Shown: positions 17,201-25,064 of the stretch, in pieces | Position numbering within the stretch: the stretch's first letter is position 1 | Layout of the letters: each line of letters starts with the position of its first letter | IMG/VR virus record: IMGVR_UViG_3300042898_004908 | Location: 1 to 59,495 of that record | Reading direction: 5' to 3' (one strand) | Length of the DNA stretch: 59,495 nucleotides | Source: a virus | The notes under the pieces: generated by a model | Databases searched by the model: none | The model's input: the letters and a program-made list of their open reading frames with translations, nothing else | What the model was told of the DNA's origin: nothing | Position numbers and translations under genes: made by a program

Positions 17201-18371
17201 AATGGGATGGGGAGGTAATTGGACTACGCCAAAAGATCCTATGCACTTTAGTATGGCCAAAAGCGAAGGTGGCGTTGTTGAATTAAGTGAAGGCGGCATA
17301 GTACCAGCTAGACCAGGTGGCACCCGTGCGATAATTGGCGAAGGTGGACAACCCGAAGCAGTTATTCCTCTCAAAGGTGGCGCAGTTCCTGTAAACATTG
17401 GCGGGTTTGACCGATTTGCTGGTACAATGACACAGTATCTGAACACACAGGCAAGACTGTCAGAAAAATTGTACGCCAGACCCACAGACATGGCAGCTGG
17501 ACTTGTTAAGAGTTCTTTAAACACAGAAGAAGGCACAATACAAAGCAAACTGATTGATGCTACAGTATCAAAAGTTGTTGGATCAATTCCAGGAGTAAAA
17601 GAACTTGGTAGTATTTTAAACATTGCCGAAACATTGCAAAGTGATAAAATTTCAACAGCTGAAAAAGTACTTGAAATTGCCAAGCTGTTGAATCCCACTG
17701 TTAGAATGGTGTCAAAGTTGTATGATGTGTACAACAAGGTGGATGCAGTTACCTCAGCACTAAAGGCACCTGAAGAACCTGCAGTTAGCCCAGTTGATCA
17801 GCAACTAGACAAAGTTTTTGAATCAGGTTTCTCAAACTTATCAGACAAGTTTGCCAAACAAACTGACACGGATTTATTAAAATCTACTATCTCAGATTTT
17901 AAAAATGCGCAATTTGGACTAGCAGACACAAGCGAAATAGTCAAGTCAATATCAACTGAAGCACGGTCAGCGTTAGATGATGGTGCACAGAGATACGAAA
18001 AAATGCTGTCAAATGCATTGGAAAAATCTCAAGTGGCCAAACCTGAAGAGCCTAAATTTACAGAGTTAAAAATTCCGTTAGAAGGAATTGCAAAACAACT
18101 GGCAGGAAATATTCCTGGCAGCGATCGAGTATCAATAGCCAAAGACTTTGATCAAGACCTAATGAACAAGCTCAGTGAGCAAAAAGCAACACCATTGACT
18201 CCCACAGTGGCACCACCTACAGATACTGTCAACTTTAGAGAGCTCACAGATGTCATGAAACAAACAGCTTCCATAAATGAATCCATGGCTGGCATGATGG
18301 CTGAATTGGTCAGACAACAGCAGACCAGCAACGACATCAACAACAAGATGTTGCGTGTTGCACAGAACTAA
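14286..18371 (+). CDS. Tail tape measure protein with M15-type peptidase domain
   Basis: 1361 residues. A hydrophobic segment lies near 90-125 (A-L-L-F-P-G-G-I-L-I-K-G-V-I-A-G-L-G). It is followed by long helical, K/E/Q-rich coiled coils (about 540-810) and an Ala/Pro/Thr-rich linker (about 810-870). A domain at about 895-990 carries H-A-H-G-A-A-I-D-I and D-P-M-H-F, the zinc ligands of D-Ala-D-Ala carboxypeptidase (VanY/M15) enzymes. Then comes G-E-G-G-Q-P-E-A-V-I-P-L, a signature found near the end of many tape measures. It should set tail length and digest peptidoglycan during injection. T4 gp29 lacks such a domain. Late octamer and AGGTG site precede it. Confidence 0.8.
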   Translation: MAMTEDESRRLAEQQRQFTEQLFQLTGVTASLTQEEIAAAKATKLFDDKMTLATATIGGLIKATAAYNKALYDGEKGAKAFAASTDSIADSITAVGTALALLFPGGILIKGVIAGLGLLAGEAVRFSKIYGEQADNVRNAFDQLAQVGLTGSEGMEGVFEQIQKFGLNIKDASHVAKLMGENAVDMSLFSKTTRDGYLEFNKTVEGLAQFRTEFRNLGLDQKASIDAAMGLRKQQQLLALGTKAQMEVSSSAVKRYVEETDRLTRITGLSRQQQEKAVEDALSNQAYGATIANLQDEGTDAAKRSVEQFNTIQKILKTLGPEMEKAGQDAAGGFIGASDRAGKLFQASGGKYQALVDDIQNKRITSDEELANRLQDVFQTIGRTEKMFRGQQQMMNADTFLIVAQEMRKAGTLGAKDLAAIINRTTTTQKEAIQGDALLNKSTELLIKQQDEELKLQKDVQRGVLNYMTTITAVGGAMNSLNDMARKAAEALGIIGGRKPGPGGMPATGAVPAAGAAPGMAPKSDATAQAQTEVAKIQDKVTAVKTELENNKKAQTQAKADLQTVLIENKSTAEIAAAKQKIADLAKQEIKIKETIVEQEKSQQKAQQKVLEQQRLDQQILYKAREAEQMVVEVQKEILSNKQSLATLRDSRFETAKDLAAREAKSYKTAVDLATINGTKAELKNINDKIARGEKDLGEKEKQLTEFQKTMQSARKALPTAATETVSIDIDREKFAKVDKENFDKYEARKKELYDKELKEIEADTNLDVRQRTRLREKAAKMAEETSAKEYAAKIKAAGAGQVTVTKAPAAGATAGATAEATAAPAGATAGAPPPPETTAGAPPAAPTAPAAAKGSKGPEAHDPVGTGGGGKKTTEEKPKLARVGSKSGKGASVNEKYASNFQNLINYLDGQGYEINSLGGYVDRDVRGQPGVKSIHAHGAAIDINPGTNPMGSTLITDMPADISSIAKQMGMGWGGNWTTPKDPMHFSMAKSEGGVVELSEGGIVPARPGGTRAIIGEGGQPEAVIPLKGGAVPVNIGGFDRFAGTMTQYLNTQARLSEKLYARPTDMAAGLVKSSLNTEEGTIQSKLIDATVSKVVGSIPGVKELGSILNIAETLQSDKISTAEKVLEIAKLLNPTVRMVSKLYDVYNKVDAVTSALKAPEEPAVSPVDQQLDKVFESGFSNLSDKFAKQTDTDLLKSTISDFKNAQFGLADTSEIVKSISTEARSALDDGAQRYEKMLSNALEKSQVAKPEEPKFTELKIPLEGIAKQLAGNIPGSDRVSIAKDFDQDLMNKLSEQKATPLTPTVAPPTDTVNFRELTDVMKQTASINESMAGMMAELVRQQQTSNDINNKMLRVAQN

Positions 18372-18372
18372 C

Positions 18373-18380
18373 GGTAAATA
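18373..18380 (+). promoter_or_regulatory. Late-promoter octamer next to the ATG
   Basis: GGTAAATA keeps the TAAATA core and ends seven bases before the ATG at 18388. Transcription from it would start within a base or two of the start codon. Confidence 0.4.
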
Positions 18381-18387
18381 ACACACC

Positions 18388-18897
18388 ATGGCAGACAATA
18401 TTTTTTATGTGTATCAGTATATTAATGAAGATGGGCAACCATACTACATTGGTAAAGGGTCGGGCAAACGCATCGATAGGCCACATACAAAAACTAAACT
18501 GCCACCAAAAGAACGCCGTATAATCATAAAAGATAGTTTGTCAAACGAAGAAGCAAAGCAACTTGAGGGTACTCTTATAAGCAAATATAAGAGAAAACTT
18601 GATGGTGGTATTCTAGATAATATTAAAATAAATCAATGGGCATGTGCTGTAGGATGGAAACATTCAGAAGAAACTAAAAGAAAAATTAGCGAAGGTAATC
18701 GTGGAAAAACACGCACTCCTGAACAGTTGAAAAATTACAAAGGTACTGTAACTCTTGAACATCGTGAAAAAGTTAGACAAGCTAATTTAGGACGCCCATA
18801 TGACCCAGTACGGGCAGCTAAAATTTCATCTACCTTAAAGCGTTATTTTGCAGAACGCAAAGCAAATAAATTAATGCAGGAACATAATAATGGCTGA
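18388..18897 (+). CDS. GIY-YIG homing endonuclease with NUMOD3 motifs
   Basis: 169 residues. F-Y-V-Y-Q-Y-I...P-Y-Y-I-G-K-G is a GIY-YIG core, with the catalytic glutamate probably in Q-L-E-G-T-L-I. The C-terminal half has two NUMOD3-type DNA-binding motifs: W-K-H-S-E-E-T-K-R-K-I-S and L-E-H-R-E-K-V-R-Q-A-N-L-G-R. Free-standing enzymes like this spread between T4-like phages by cutting near their insertion site. It sits between the tape measure and the portal gene and overlaps the portal start by eight bases. Its DNA looks AT-richer than the neighbours, a sign of recent arrival. Confidence 0.85.
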   Translation: MADNIFYVYQYINEDGQPYYIGKGSGKRIDRPHTKTKLPPKERRIIIKDSLSNEEAKQLEGTLISKYKRKLDGGILDNIKINQWACAVGWKHSEETKRKISEGNRGKTRTPEQLKNYKGTVTLEHREKVRQANLGRPYDPVRAAKISSTLKRYFAERKANKLMQEHNNG

Positions 18898-20674
18898 AAA
18901 CGATAAAAATAAAGGGTCGTGGCGCAAGTACTTCAAAGTTGCAGACACATCGGGCGTAATGAGCCCAATTTCGGGCACCAATCAATTTGGCCTGCCTGGC
19001 TACGGAAAAAATGACGGATCCAACAACAACATCAATGATTTTGTTTTCCGCAACTATGCCAGTCGATTGCCCGAAGTTTACTCAGGACATCCCAACCGTG
19101 TTGAGCGTTATAACCAGTACGAAAACATGGACATGGATTCAGAAATCAATGCCTGTCTGGATATTATTGCTGAATTTTCTACACAACTGAACGAACAAAA
19201 CGGCACGCCATTTGACATTGATTATCAAGACAAGCCCACAGATCACGAAATTGAAATTATCCGCAAGCAAATGAAACAGTGGGTCAAGCTGAACAAACTG
19301 GATCAACGAGTGTTCAAGCTGTTCCGTAACACCATCAAGTACGGAGATCAAGTGTTTGTGCGTGATCCAGAAACATTTGAAATGTACTGGGTAGACATGA
19401 GCAAAGTTGCCCGGGTGATTGTGAACGAATCTGAAGGCAAGCGTCCTGAACAGTATGTGATTCGTGACATCAACCCCAACTTTCAAAACATGACCGTGGC
19501 AGCCAAGACCACCACAGACTACATGACCAATCCTGTGACAGGATCAATATCAGGTGCCGCAAACTACAGCATGCCCAACGGTGGCACAGGTGGAGGTGTG
19601 GGCAACAGTCGTTTCATGACTGCCATGAACGAAGTGTGCCTGGATGCCAAGCACATTGTTCACATGAGCCTGAATGAAGGACTGGATACTTTCTGGCCTT
19701 TTGGAAAATCAATCTTGGAAAACATCTACAAAGTTTTCAAACAAAAAGAACTACTAGAAGACTCAATCCTGATCTATCGTGTGCAACGAGCTCCAGAGCG
19801 ACGAATCTTCAAGATTGATGTGGGCAACATGCCGTCACACTTGGCCATGCAGTTTGTTGAGCGTGTGAAAAATGAAATGCATCAACGCCGAATTCCCACA
19901 GTAACAGGTGGTGGCAACAACATGATGGACGCCAGCTACAACCCATTGAGCGTGGGCGAAGACTACTTTTTCCCACAAGGCCAAGACGGTCGTGGCAGCT
20001 CAGTTGAAACCTTGCCAGGTGGTCAGAACCTAGGCGAAATTGATGACTTGAAGTATTTCAACAACAAAATGGCTCGTGGTCTGCGTGTGCCAAGTAGCTA
20101 TTTGCCCACAGGTCCAGACGATTCAAGTCAAGCATTCAATGACGGAAAAGTGGGTACAGCCTTGATACAAGAGTACAGATTCAATCAATATTGCGAGCGA
20201 TTGCAGGCATTGATTGTGCAAAAACTTGATGATGAATTTAAGATGTTCTTGAAATGGCGCGGGTTTAACATTGACTCAGGTCTGTTTAACTTGACATTTA
20301 ACGCACCTCAAAACTTTGCCAGCTATCGTCAAAGTGAATTGGACAACACTAGAATCACATCGTTCCAGGCCATGGAACCATTGCCATACATGAGCAAGCG
20401 ATTCTTGCTGGAACGCTTCTTGGGATTGACTCAAGATGAAATACAGAAAAATGAAGAGATGTGGCGTGAAGAAAGAGACAATCCTGAGTTGTCTACCCAG
20501 TCCGGTCAAGACCTACGCAGTGTGGGCATTACACCTGCCAATCTGGACAGTGACATTCAAACTGGAGATGCAGTTGCTGCCATGGGAGTAAATGGTGGTG
20601 CGCCAATGGGTGCGCCAACAGGCCCAGGTGCTGTGCCTCCAGCCGGTGGCGTTGCTCCACCGCCTGCGTTATAA
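18890..20674 (+). CDS. 20: Portal vertex protein gp20
   Basis: 594 residues (T4: 524). Recognised T4-like portal stretches include N-R-V-E-R-Y-N-Q-Y-E-N-M-D-M-D-S-E-I near 70-90, F-W-P-F-G-K-S-I-L-E near 267, Y-R-V-Q-R-A-P-E-R-R near 300 and a long P-Q-G-x-D-G-R-G-S-x-V-E-T-L-P-G-G segment near 365. It forms the dodecameric ring through which DNA is packaged and ejected, and it nucleates the prohead. The G/P/A-rich tail (P-M-G-A-P-T-G-P-G-A) is an extension. It begins the canonical 20-core-21-22-23 head block. Confidence 0.95.
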   Translation: MAENDKNKGSWRKYFKVADTSGVMSPISGTNQFGLPGYGKNDGSNNNINDFVFRNYASRLPEVYSGHPNRVERYNQYENMDMDSEINACLDIIAEFSTQLNEQNGTPFDIDYQDKPTDHEIEIIRKQMKQWVKLNKLDQRVFKLFRNTIKYGDQVFVRDPETFEMYWVDMSKVARVIVNESEGKRPEQYVIRDINPNFQNMTVAAKTTTDYMTNPVTGSISGAANYSMPNGGTGGGVGNSRFMTAMNEVCLDAKHIVHMSLNEGLDTFWPFGKSILENIYKVFKQKELLEDSILIYRVQRAPERRIFKIDVGNMPSHLAMQFVERVKNEMHQRRIPTVTGGGNNMMDASYNPLSVGEDYFFPQGQDGRGSSVETLPGGQNLGEIDDLKYFNNKMARGLRVPSSYLPTGPDDSSQAFNDGKVGTALIQEYRFNQYCERLQALIVQKLDDEFKMFLKWRGFNIDSGLFNLTFNAPQNFASYRQSELDNTRITSFQAMEPLPYMSKRFLLERFLGLTQDEIQKNEEMWREERDNPELSTQSGQDLRSVGITPANLDSDIQTGDAVAAMGVNGGAPMGAPTGPGAVPPAGGVAPPPAL

Positions 20675-20677
20675 ATA
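20670..20677 (+). promoter_or_regulatory. Late promoter with leaderless start
   Basis: A perfect TATAAATA overlaps the portal stop codon and ends five bases before the ATG at 20683. By the T4 spacing the transcript starts at about the A of that ATG. Confidence 0.6.
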
Positions 20678-20682
20678 CAATC

Positions 20683-20901
20683 ATGCAACTAAACGAATTC
20701 TTTTCTCGTGAACCGTCAGCTTACCAAGACCTGAGTCAGGACAACAGTCAGCCTGAAATTGGTGACCTGCGTAAAAGTCGTCTAACCCTGCGCCAGTTAA
20801 ACAAACTGCGCAAAATGAATGATATCCGTACATTTGAATACAAAGAAAAACTCAAGCTGGTCAAGCAACAATATTCTCCTCCTCCGGCACCCATGGTATA
20901 A
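20683..20901 (+). CDS. Small prohead-associated protein between gp20 and gp21
   Basis: 72 residues. The middle D-L-R-K-S-R-L-T-L-R-Q-L-N-K-L-R-K-M-N-D-I-R resembles the small proteins found at this place in T4-like cyanophages. The N-terminus MQLNEFFSRE resembles a capsid-targeting peptide. Helical and basic, it may be part of the prohead core (gp67-like place in the map) or be packaged. It has its own late octamer without a leader. Confidence 0.7.
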   Translation: MQLNEFFSREPSAYQDLSQDNSQPEIGDLRKSRLTLRQLNKLRKMNDIRTFEYKEKLKLVKQQYSPPPAPMV

Positions 20902-20964
20902 TTTGCACTGACAGGCAATTTATCTTCGTTTTGACACCTTAAACACTATACTTTTTGCGTGTTG

Positions 20965-20972
20965 TGTAAATA
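20965..20972 (+). promoter_or_regulatory. Late-promoter octamer upstream of the core gene
   Basis: TGTAAATA lies 32 bases before the ATG at 21005. A TAGGAG ribosome site follows at about 20990-20995, so this transcript would have a normal leader. Confidence 0.4.
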
Positions 20973-21004
20973 ACAGCACACTTTACCTATAGGAGTTTTA
21001 TCAT

Positions 21005-21856
21005 ATGAACCGTTTTGAACAACTCATCGAGTATGTCATTAATGACGAAGAACAAAAAGCCCGCGAGCTATTCCACGACATCGTTGTGGAAAAAAGCCGC
21101 CAAATCTACGAAAATCTAATGCAAGAAGAAGCAGAAGAAGATCTAGATGAAGCAGCTGAAGAAGATCTCGACGAAGCAGCCGAAGAAGAACTAGACGAAG
21201 CCGACATGGGCGACAACAATTTGATCGACGAAGTCGAAGTTGAAGAAGAGTCCGACATGCACATGGAAGGCGAAGACGACGAAATGGACGACGAAATGGG
21301 CGGCGACGCTCAAGATGAATTCGTTAGCGATGTCGAAGTATCCAAAACTGATTTTGATGACGAAGGTGGCGATGAACCAGCTACCAAAGACGACATCATG
21401 AACTTGGAAGACAAACTAGACCAATTGATGGCCGAATTTGAAGCTGAATTAGCAGGCGATGCTGGCGGCACAGATGGCGACATGATGGGTTCAGACGAAG
21501 GTGGCGATGCCATCGAAATGGATGACACAGAAGAAATGATGCCAATGGCCGAAGCCATTAGCTTAAAAGCAGCCCCAAAGCCAGTGACCACTGAGCAAGG
21601 CGACGGCAAAGCAGGCCCAGTGGCATTCAACAGCGGCGCAACAGGTATGGCAGCCAAGCCAGTACACACAGGTACTAGCATGGGCGGAAGTCATGATACC
21701 AATGCATATCGCAACACAACCAAAGATTTGATTGGCAAGGTTGGTAATTCACCAGCACAGTCAACACAAGGTCTTAAGCCAGCTACAAAGCCACATCTTG
21801 GCCAAGCCAGCGGTGTAAACAACAAGAGCCCACTACCAAGCGGTCGTAAGGGTTAA
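21005..21856 (+). CDS. Acidic prohead core protein (gp67/gp68-like)
   Basis: 283 residues. The N-terminal 40 residues are helical with the pattern Y-V-I-N-D-E-E-Q-K-A-R-E-L-F, typical of T4-like core proteins. Then comes an extremely acidic stretch (about 40-185) with repeated E-E-D-L-D-E-A-A units, followed by a basic/Gly/Pro-rich tail ending P-S-G-R-K-G. Placement just before the gp21 protease fits a prohead core component that is degraded at maturation. L-I-E at 7-9 and similar tripeptides may be gp21 cut sites (inference). Confidence 0.72.
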   Translation: MNRFEQLIEYVINDEEQKARELFHDIVVEKSRQIYENLMQEEAEEDLDEAAEEDLDEAAEEELDEADMGDNNLIDEVEVEEESDMHMEGEDDEMDDEMGGDAQDEFVSDVEVSKTDFDDEGGDEPATKDDIMNLEDKLDQLMAEFEAELAGDAGGTDGDMMGSDEGGDAIEMDDTEEMMPMAEAISLKAAPKPVTTEQGDGKAGPVAFNSGATGMAAKPVHTGTSMGGSHDTNAYRNTTKDLIGKVGNSPAQSTQGLKPATKPHLGQASGVNNKSPLPSGRKG

Positions 21857-21860
21857 TTAG

Positions 21861-22499
21861 ATGTCATCTAGATACCTAAGAGAAGAATTAACTTTTAGCC
21901 AGGCCAATATCCGAGTCTTAGAAGAGTCGGATGTGGGTGGTAAAAAGCATCTCTACCTCGAAGGCATCTGCATTGAAGGCGACAAGCGCAATGCAAATGA
22001 CCGTATCTATCCTCTATACGAAATTCGCAAGGCAGTTGAAACTATCAACGAACAGATACTAAAAGGTAACTCCGTTCTAGGTGAAGTGGATCATCCAGAT
22101 GATTTAAAAATCAATCTGGATCGAGTTTGTCACACAGTTGAAAAAATGTGGATGGACGGACATGCCGGCTGCGGCAAGTTGAAAATCCTGCCGACCCCCA
22201 TGGGAGAATTGATAAAGACATTGTTGACATCTGGCGTGAAGCTGGGCGTCAGCAGTCGAGGATCAGGTAATGTTGATGACAGAACAGGACATGTAAGTGA
22301 CTTTGAAATAGTCACTATAGATGTAGTTGCCCAACCCAGCGCACCAAATGCTTATCCAAAAGCAATTTATGAAGGCCTCATGAACATGAAGCACGGTCAT
22401 AGAATTTTGGAAATGGCGCGAGAAGCTGGCCAGGACGACAAAGTGAAGAGATATCTCGCAGATGAAGTTAAAAAACTCATCAGAGATCTCAAAATCTAA
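21861..22499 (+). CDS. 21: Prohead core protease gp21
   Basis: 212 residues, equal to T4 gp21. The herpesvirus-like serine protease fold is indicated by G-E-V-D-H78-P-D (catalytic His) and G-V-S-S-R-G-S-G (131-137, catalytic Ser), followed by the D-F-E-I-V-T-I-D-V-V strand. It cleaves core, capsid and targeting peptides after (L/I)-x-E during prohead maturation; many proteins in this window carry such sites. It starts five bases after the core gene. Confidence 0.93.
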   Translation: MSSRYLREELTFSQANIRVLEESDVGGKKHLYLEGICIEGDKRNANDRIYPLYEIRKAVETINEQILKGNSVLGEVDHPDDLKINLDRVCHTVEKMWMDGHAGCGKLKILPTPMGELIKTLLTSGVKLGVSSRGSGNVDDRTGHVSDFEIVTIDVVAQPSAPNAYPKAIYEGLMNMKHGHRILEMAREAGQDDKVKRYLADEVKKLIRDLKI

Positions 22500-22511
22500 G
22501 GAGAACCAGGC

Positions 22512-23606
22512 ATGTTTGATGCTATTAAACCATTGCTAGATAGTGGCCTTATTAACGAGGATGTAAGTAAAGAGCTCACCGAAGCGTGGGATCAAAAACT
22601 TACAGAAGCTCGCGAAATGGTTCGTGCAGAACTCCGTGAAGAGTTTGCACAACGCTACGAGCATGACAAAACAGTAATGGTAGAAGCCCTAGATAAGATG
22701 GTAACAGAAGGTCTAGCCGCAGAAATTGCCCAAGTAGCCGCTGAAAAGCGTAACTTGGCCGAAGACCGCGTTAAGTTCCACAGCAAAATGAATGAGTCAG
22801 CCACTAAGTTTAACAGCTTCTTGGTTACAAAACTTGCTGAAGAAATTAGCGAACTGCGTAGAGATCGCAAGATGCACACTGAAGGAGTTGCAAAACTCGA
22901 AAACTTCATTGTACATGCACTTGCACATGAGATTCAAGAATTTGCACAAGACAAGCGTGATGTTGTAGAAACAAAAGTTCGTTTGGTGCGTGAAGCTCGT
23001 AGCAAGTTAGAAGGACTCAAATCACGCTTTATTAAAGAAAGCGCACAAAAAATGAGTTCTGCTGTTAGCAGACATCTTAAGGCCGAACTAAATCAGCTAC
23101 AAGAAGATATCAAGATTGCTCGTGAGAACAATTTTGGTCGTCGTATCTTTGAAGCATATGCAACTGAATTTGGTGCTACTCACCTGAATGAGAAAGCAGA
23201 AGTCCGTAAGTTGCATTCACTTATTGCTCGTAAAAACCAAAAGTTAAAAGAAGCAATTCAACTCACTGCAAAGGCGAAAGTCGTTGTTGAGTCCAAAGAA
23301 CGCGAACTGCGTATGATCAAAGAATCCAATGAGCGTGATGGCACATTGGAAATGTTGCTTGCTCCTCTAAACAAGGAAAAGCAAGATGTCATGCGTAATT
23401 TGCTTGAAAGTGTTCAAACAACTCGTTTGAAATCAGCTTTCGAAAAATATCTACCAGCAGTGTTGGAAGACCGTTCAGTAAAAGCCCATAAAGTGATTGC
23501 AGAATCAGTGTCCACAGTAACCGGTGATAAGACAGCCCCCGCACAATCCGCAACTCAAGAAGATCGCAGCAATGTGATTGATTTGAAGCGTTTGGCAGGA
23601 CTGTAA
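22512..23606 (+). CDS. 22: Prohead scaffolding protein gp22
   Basis: 364 residues (T4: 269), almost entirely charged helix. The N-terminus has L-L-D-S-G-L-I-N-E-D-V, and the centre is rich in A-E-E-I-x-E-L-R heptads, as in T4 gp22. It forms the internal core around which gp23 assembles and is destroyed by gp21. The ending D-L-K-R-L-A-G-L is basic. An AAGGAG site precedes the ATG. Its position between gp21 and gp23 makes the assignment secure. Confidence 0.9.
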   Translation: MFDAIKPLLDSGLINEDVSKELTEAWDQKLTEAREMVRAELREEFAQRYEHDKTVMVEALDKMVTEGLAAEIAQVAAEKRNLAEDRVKFHSKMNESATKFNSFLVTKLAEEISELRRDRKMHTEGVAKLENFIVHALAHEIQEFAQDKRDVVETKVRLVREARSKLEGLKSRFIKESAQKMSSAVSRHLKAELNQLQEDIKIARENNFGRRIFEAYATEFGATHLNEKAEVRKLHSLIARKNQKLKEAIQLTAKAKVVVESKERELRMIKESNERDGTLEMLLAPLNKEKQDVMRNLLESVQTTRLKSAFEKYLPAVLEDRSVKAHKVIAESVSTVTGDKTAPAQSATQEDRSNVIDLKRLAGL

Positions 23607-23629
23607 TTTTTAAATTATAGGAGACTTAA

Positions 23630-24826
23630 ATGTCACAAGAACTATTAGAAAGTCGCTGGGGCGAGACCAAAGAAGCATTGCTTGAAGGTTTAAACGGCTC
23701 AAAGCGCAACTCAATGAATGTTATTCTTGAGAACACACGCAAGTACTTGAAAGAAAATGCAAGTGCTGGTTCAACAGCATCTGGTAACATCGCTACACTA
23801 AACCGTGTGATTCTTCCAGTGATTCGTCGTGTCATGCCAACAGTTATTGCTAACGAGTTGGTTGGCGTTCAGCCAATGACAGGACCTGTTGGTCAAATTC
23901 ACACTCTGCGTGTTCGTTATGCACAGAGCTTGACTGATAACTCACTTGCTCAAACTAGCGTCACAGCTGGCCAAGAAGCATTGAGCCCATTCACTATTGC
24001 TACTGCATACTCTACAGTACCAAAAGACACATCAACAGCAACAGCTTACACTGGTGGCAACACAGCTACCATGGAAGGTAACGGCGGTAAGCAAATTTCC
24101 GTCCAAATCTTGAAGCAAGCTGTTGAAGCCAAGACTCGCAAATTGCAAGCTCGTTGGACATTTGAATCTGCACAAGACGCACAAGCCATGCATGGTATTG
24201 ATGTTGAAGCAGAAATCATGGCTGCTTTGGCTCAAGAGATTACCGCTGAGATTGACCAAGAGATTCTCTTGAGCTTGCGCTCATTGGCATCTACTGAGTT
24301 CACATACAACCAAGCTACCGTTTCTGGTACAGCTACATTCGTTGGTGACGAACACGCCGCATTGGCCGTGTTGATCAACCGTGTTGCTAACTTGATCGCA
24401 CAACGCACTCGTCGTGGTGCTGGTAACTACGCTGTTGTTTCTTCAGCCGCATTGACAGTGTTGCAATCTGCAACTACTAGTGCGTTTGCTCGTACAACAG
24501 AAGGCACATTCGAAGCTCCTACAAACACCAAGTTTGTTGGTACATTGAATGGCTCAATGCGTGTGTTTGTTGACAGCTATGCGGCTGACACAACACCAGT
24601 ATTGGTTGGTTACAAAGGTAGTTCAGAAGCTGACGCTCCTGCATTCTACTGCCCATACATTCCATTGATGAGCAGTGGTGTTGTTTTGGATCCAACTACA
24701 TTCGAACCAGTCGTGTCATTTATGACTCGTTATGGTTACATTGAGTTGACAAACACTGCATCGTCTTTCGGTAACGCCGGTGACTATGTTGGTGAGATCG
24801 CTGTATCCAACTTGTCTTTCTCTTAA
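23630..24826 (+). CDS. 23: Major capsid protein gp23
   Basis: 398 residues, shorter than T4 gp23 (521). The N-terminal segment of about 42 residues is probably removed by gp21: I-L-E (32-34) and L-K-E (40-42) fit the consensus. The mature chain begins near N-A-S-A-G. T4-like landmarks are R-V-I-L-P-V-I-R-R-V-M-P, G-P-V-G-Q-I-H-T-L-R-V-R-Y and A-M-H-G-I-D-V-E-A-E-I-M near 195. It forms the capsid shell with an HK97-type fold. TAGGAG precedes the ATG and a strong terminator follows, as expected for the most abundant virion protein. Confidence 0.95.
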   Translation: MSQELLESRWGETKEALLEGLNGSKRNSMNVILENTRKYLKENASAGSTASGNIATLNRVILPVIRRVMPTVIANELVGVQPMTGPVGQIHTLRVRYAQSLTDNSLAQTSVTAGQEALSPFTIATAYSTVPKDTSTATAYTGGNTATMEGNGGKQISVQILKQAVEAKTRKLQARWTFESAQDAQAMHGIDVEAEIMAALAQEITAEIDQEILLSLRSLASTEFTYNQATVSGTATFVGDEHAALAVLINRVANLIAQRTRRGAGNYAVVSSAALTVLQSATTSAFARTTEGTFEAPTNTKFVGTLNGSMRVFVDSYAADTTPVLVGYKGSSEADAPAFYCPYIPLMSSGVVLDPTTFEPVVSFMTRYGYIELTNTASSFGNAGDYVGEIAVSNLSFS

Positions 24827-24845
24827 TCAGAGATTGCACACAATC

Positions 24846-24871
24846 AAAAAAGCACCTTCGGGTGCTTTTTT
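24846..24871 (+). terminator. Terminator after the capsid gene
   Basis: An eleven-base stem (AAAAAAGCACC with GGTGCTTTTTT) closes on a TTCG tetraloop and ends in six T, a classic intrinsic terminator 20 bases after gp23. Confidence 0.9.
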
Positions 24872-24879
24872 ATTGGCCA

Positions 24880-24887
24880 TATAAATA
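24880..24887 (+). promoter_or_regulatory. Late promoter of the first fibre unit
   Basis: A perfect TATAAATA right after the gp23 terminator restarts transcription for the genes at 24908 and 25065. An AAGGA site precedes the ATG at 24908. Confidence 0.7.
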
Positions 24888-24907
24888 TAACATAACAAGG
24901 AATAATA

Positions 24908-25060
24908 ATGGGAGTTGTAGTTGGTTCAGGTATAACAATAGGTCCAGGTATCACAATTGGCGCACCTGGTCAAGCGCCAGCAGTAATAACATTTATCACG
25001 ACACAAAATAACGAAGAACTGTTGACACAAGACAACAACAACCTAATTACGGAAAATTAA
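24908..25060 (+). CDS. Small Gly/Ile-repeat protein
   Basis: 50 residues. The N-terminus has two near-identical turns, G-I-T-I-G-P and G-I-T-I-G-A, after G-V-V-V-G-S, like the rungs of a beta-solenoid. The second half is N/Q/E-rich. An AAGGA site lies about eight bases upstream and the gene is the first behind a perfect late promoter, so it is probably translated. It ends four bases before the fibre gene and may be a fibre cap or assembly protein (inference). Confidence 0.6.
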   Translation: MGVVVGSGITIGPGITIGAPGQAPAVITFITTQNNEELLTQDNNNLITEN

Positions 25061-25064
25061 TAAT

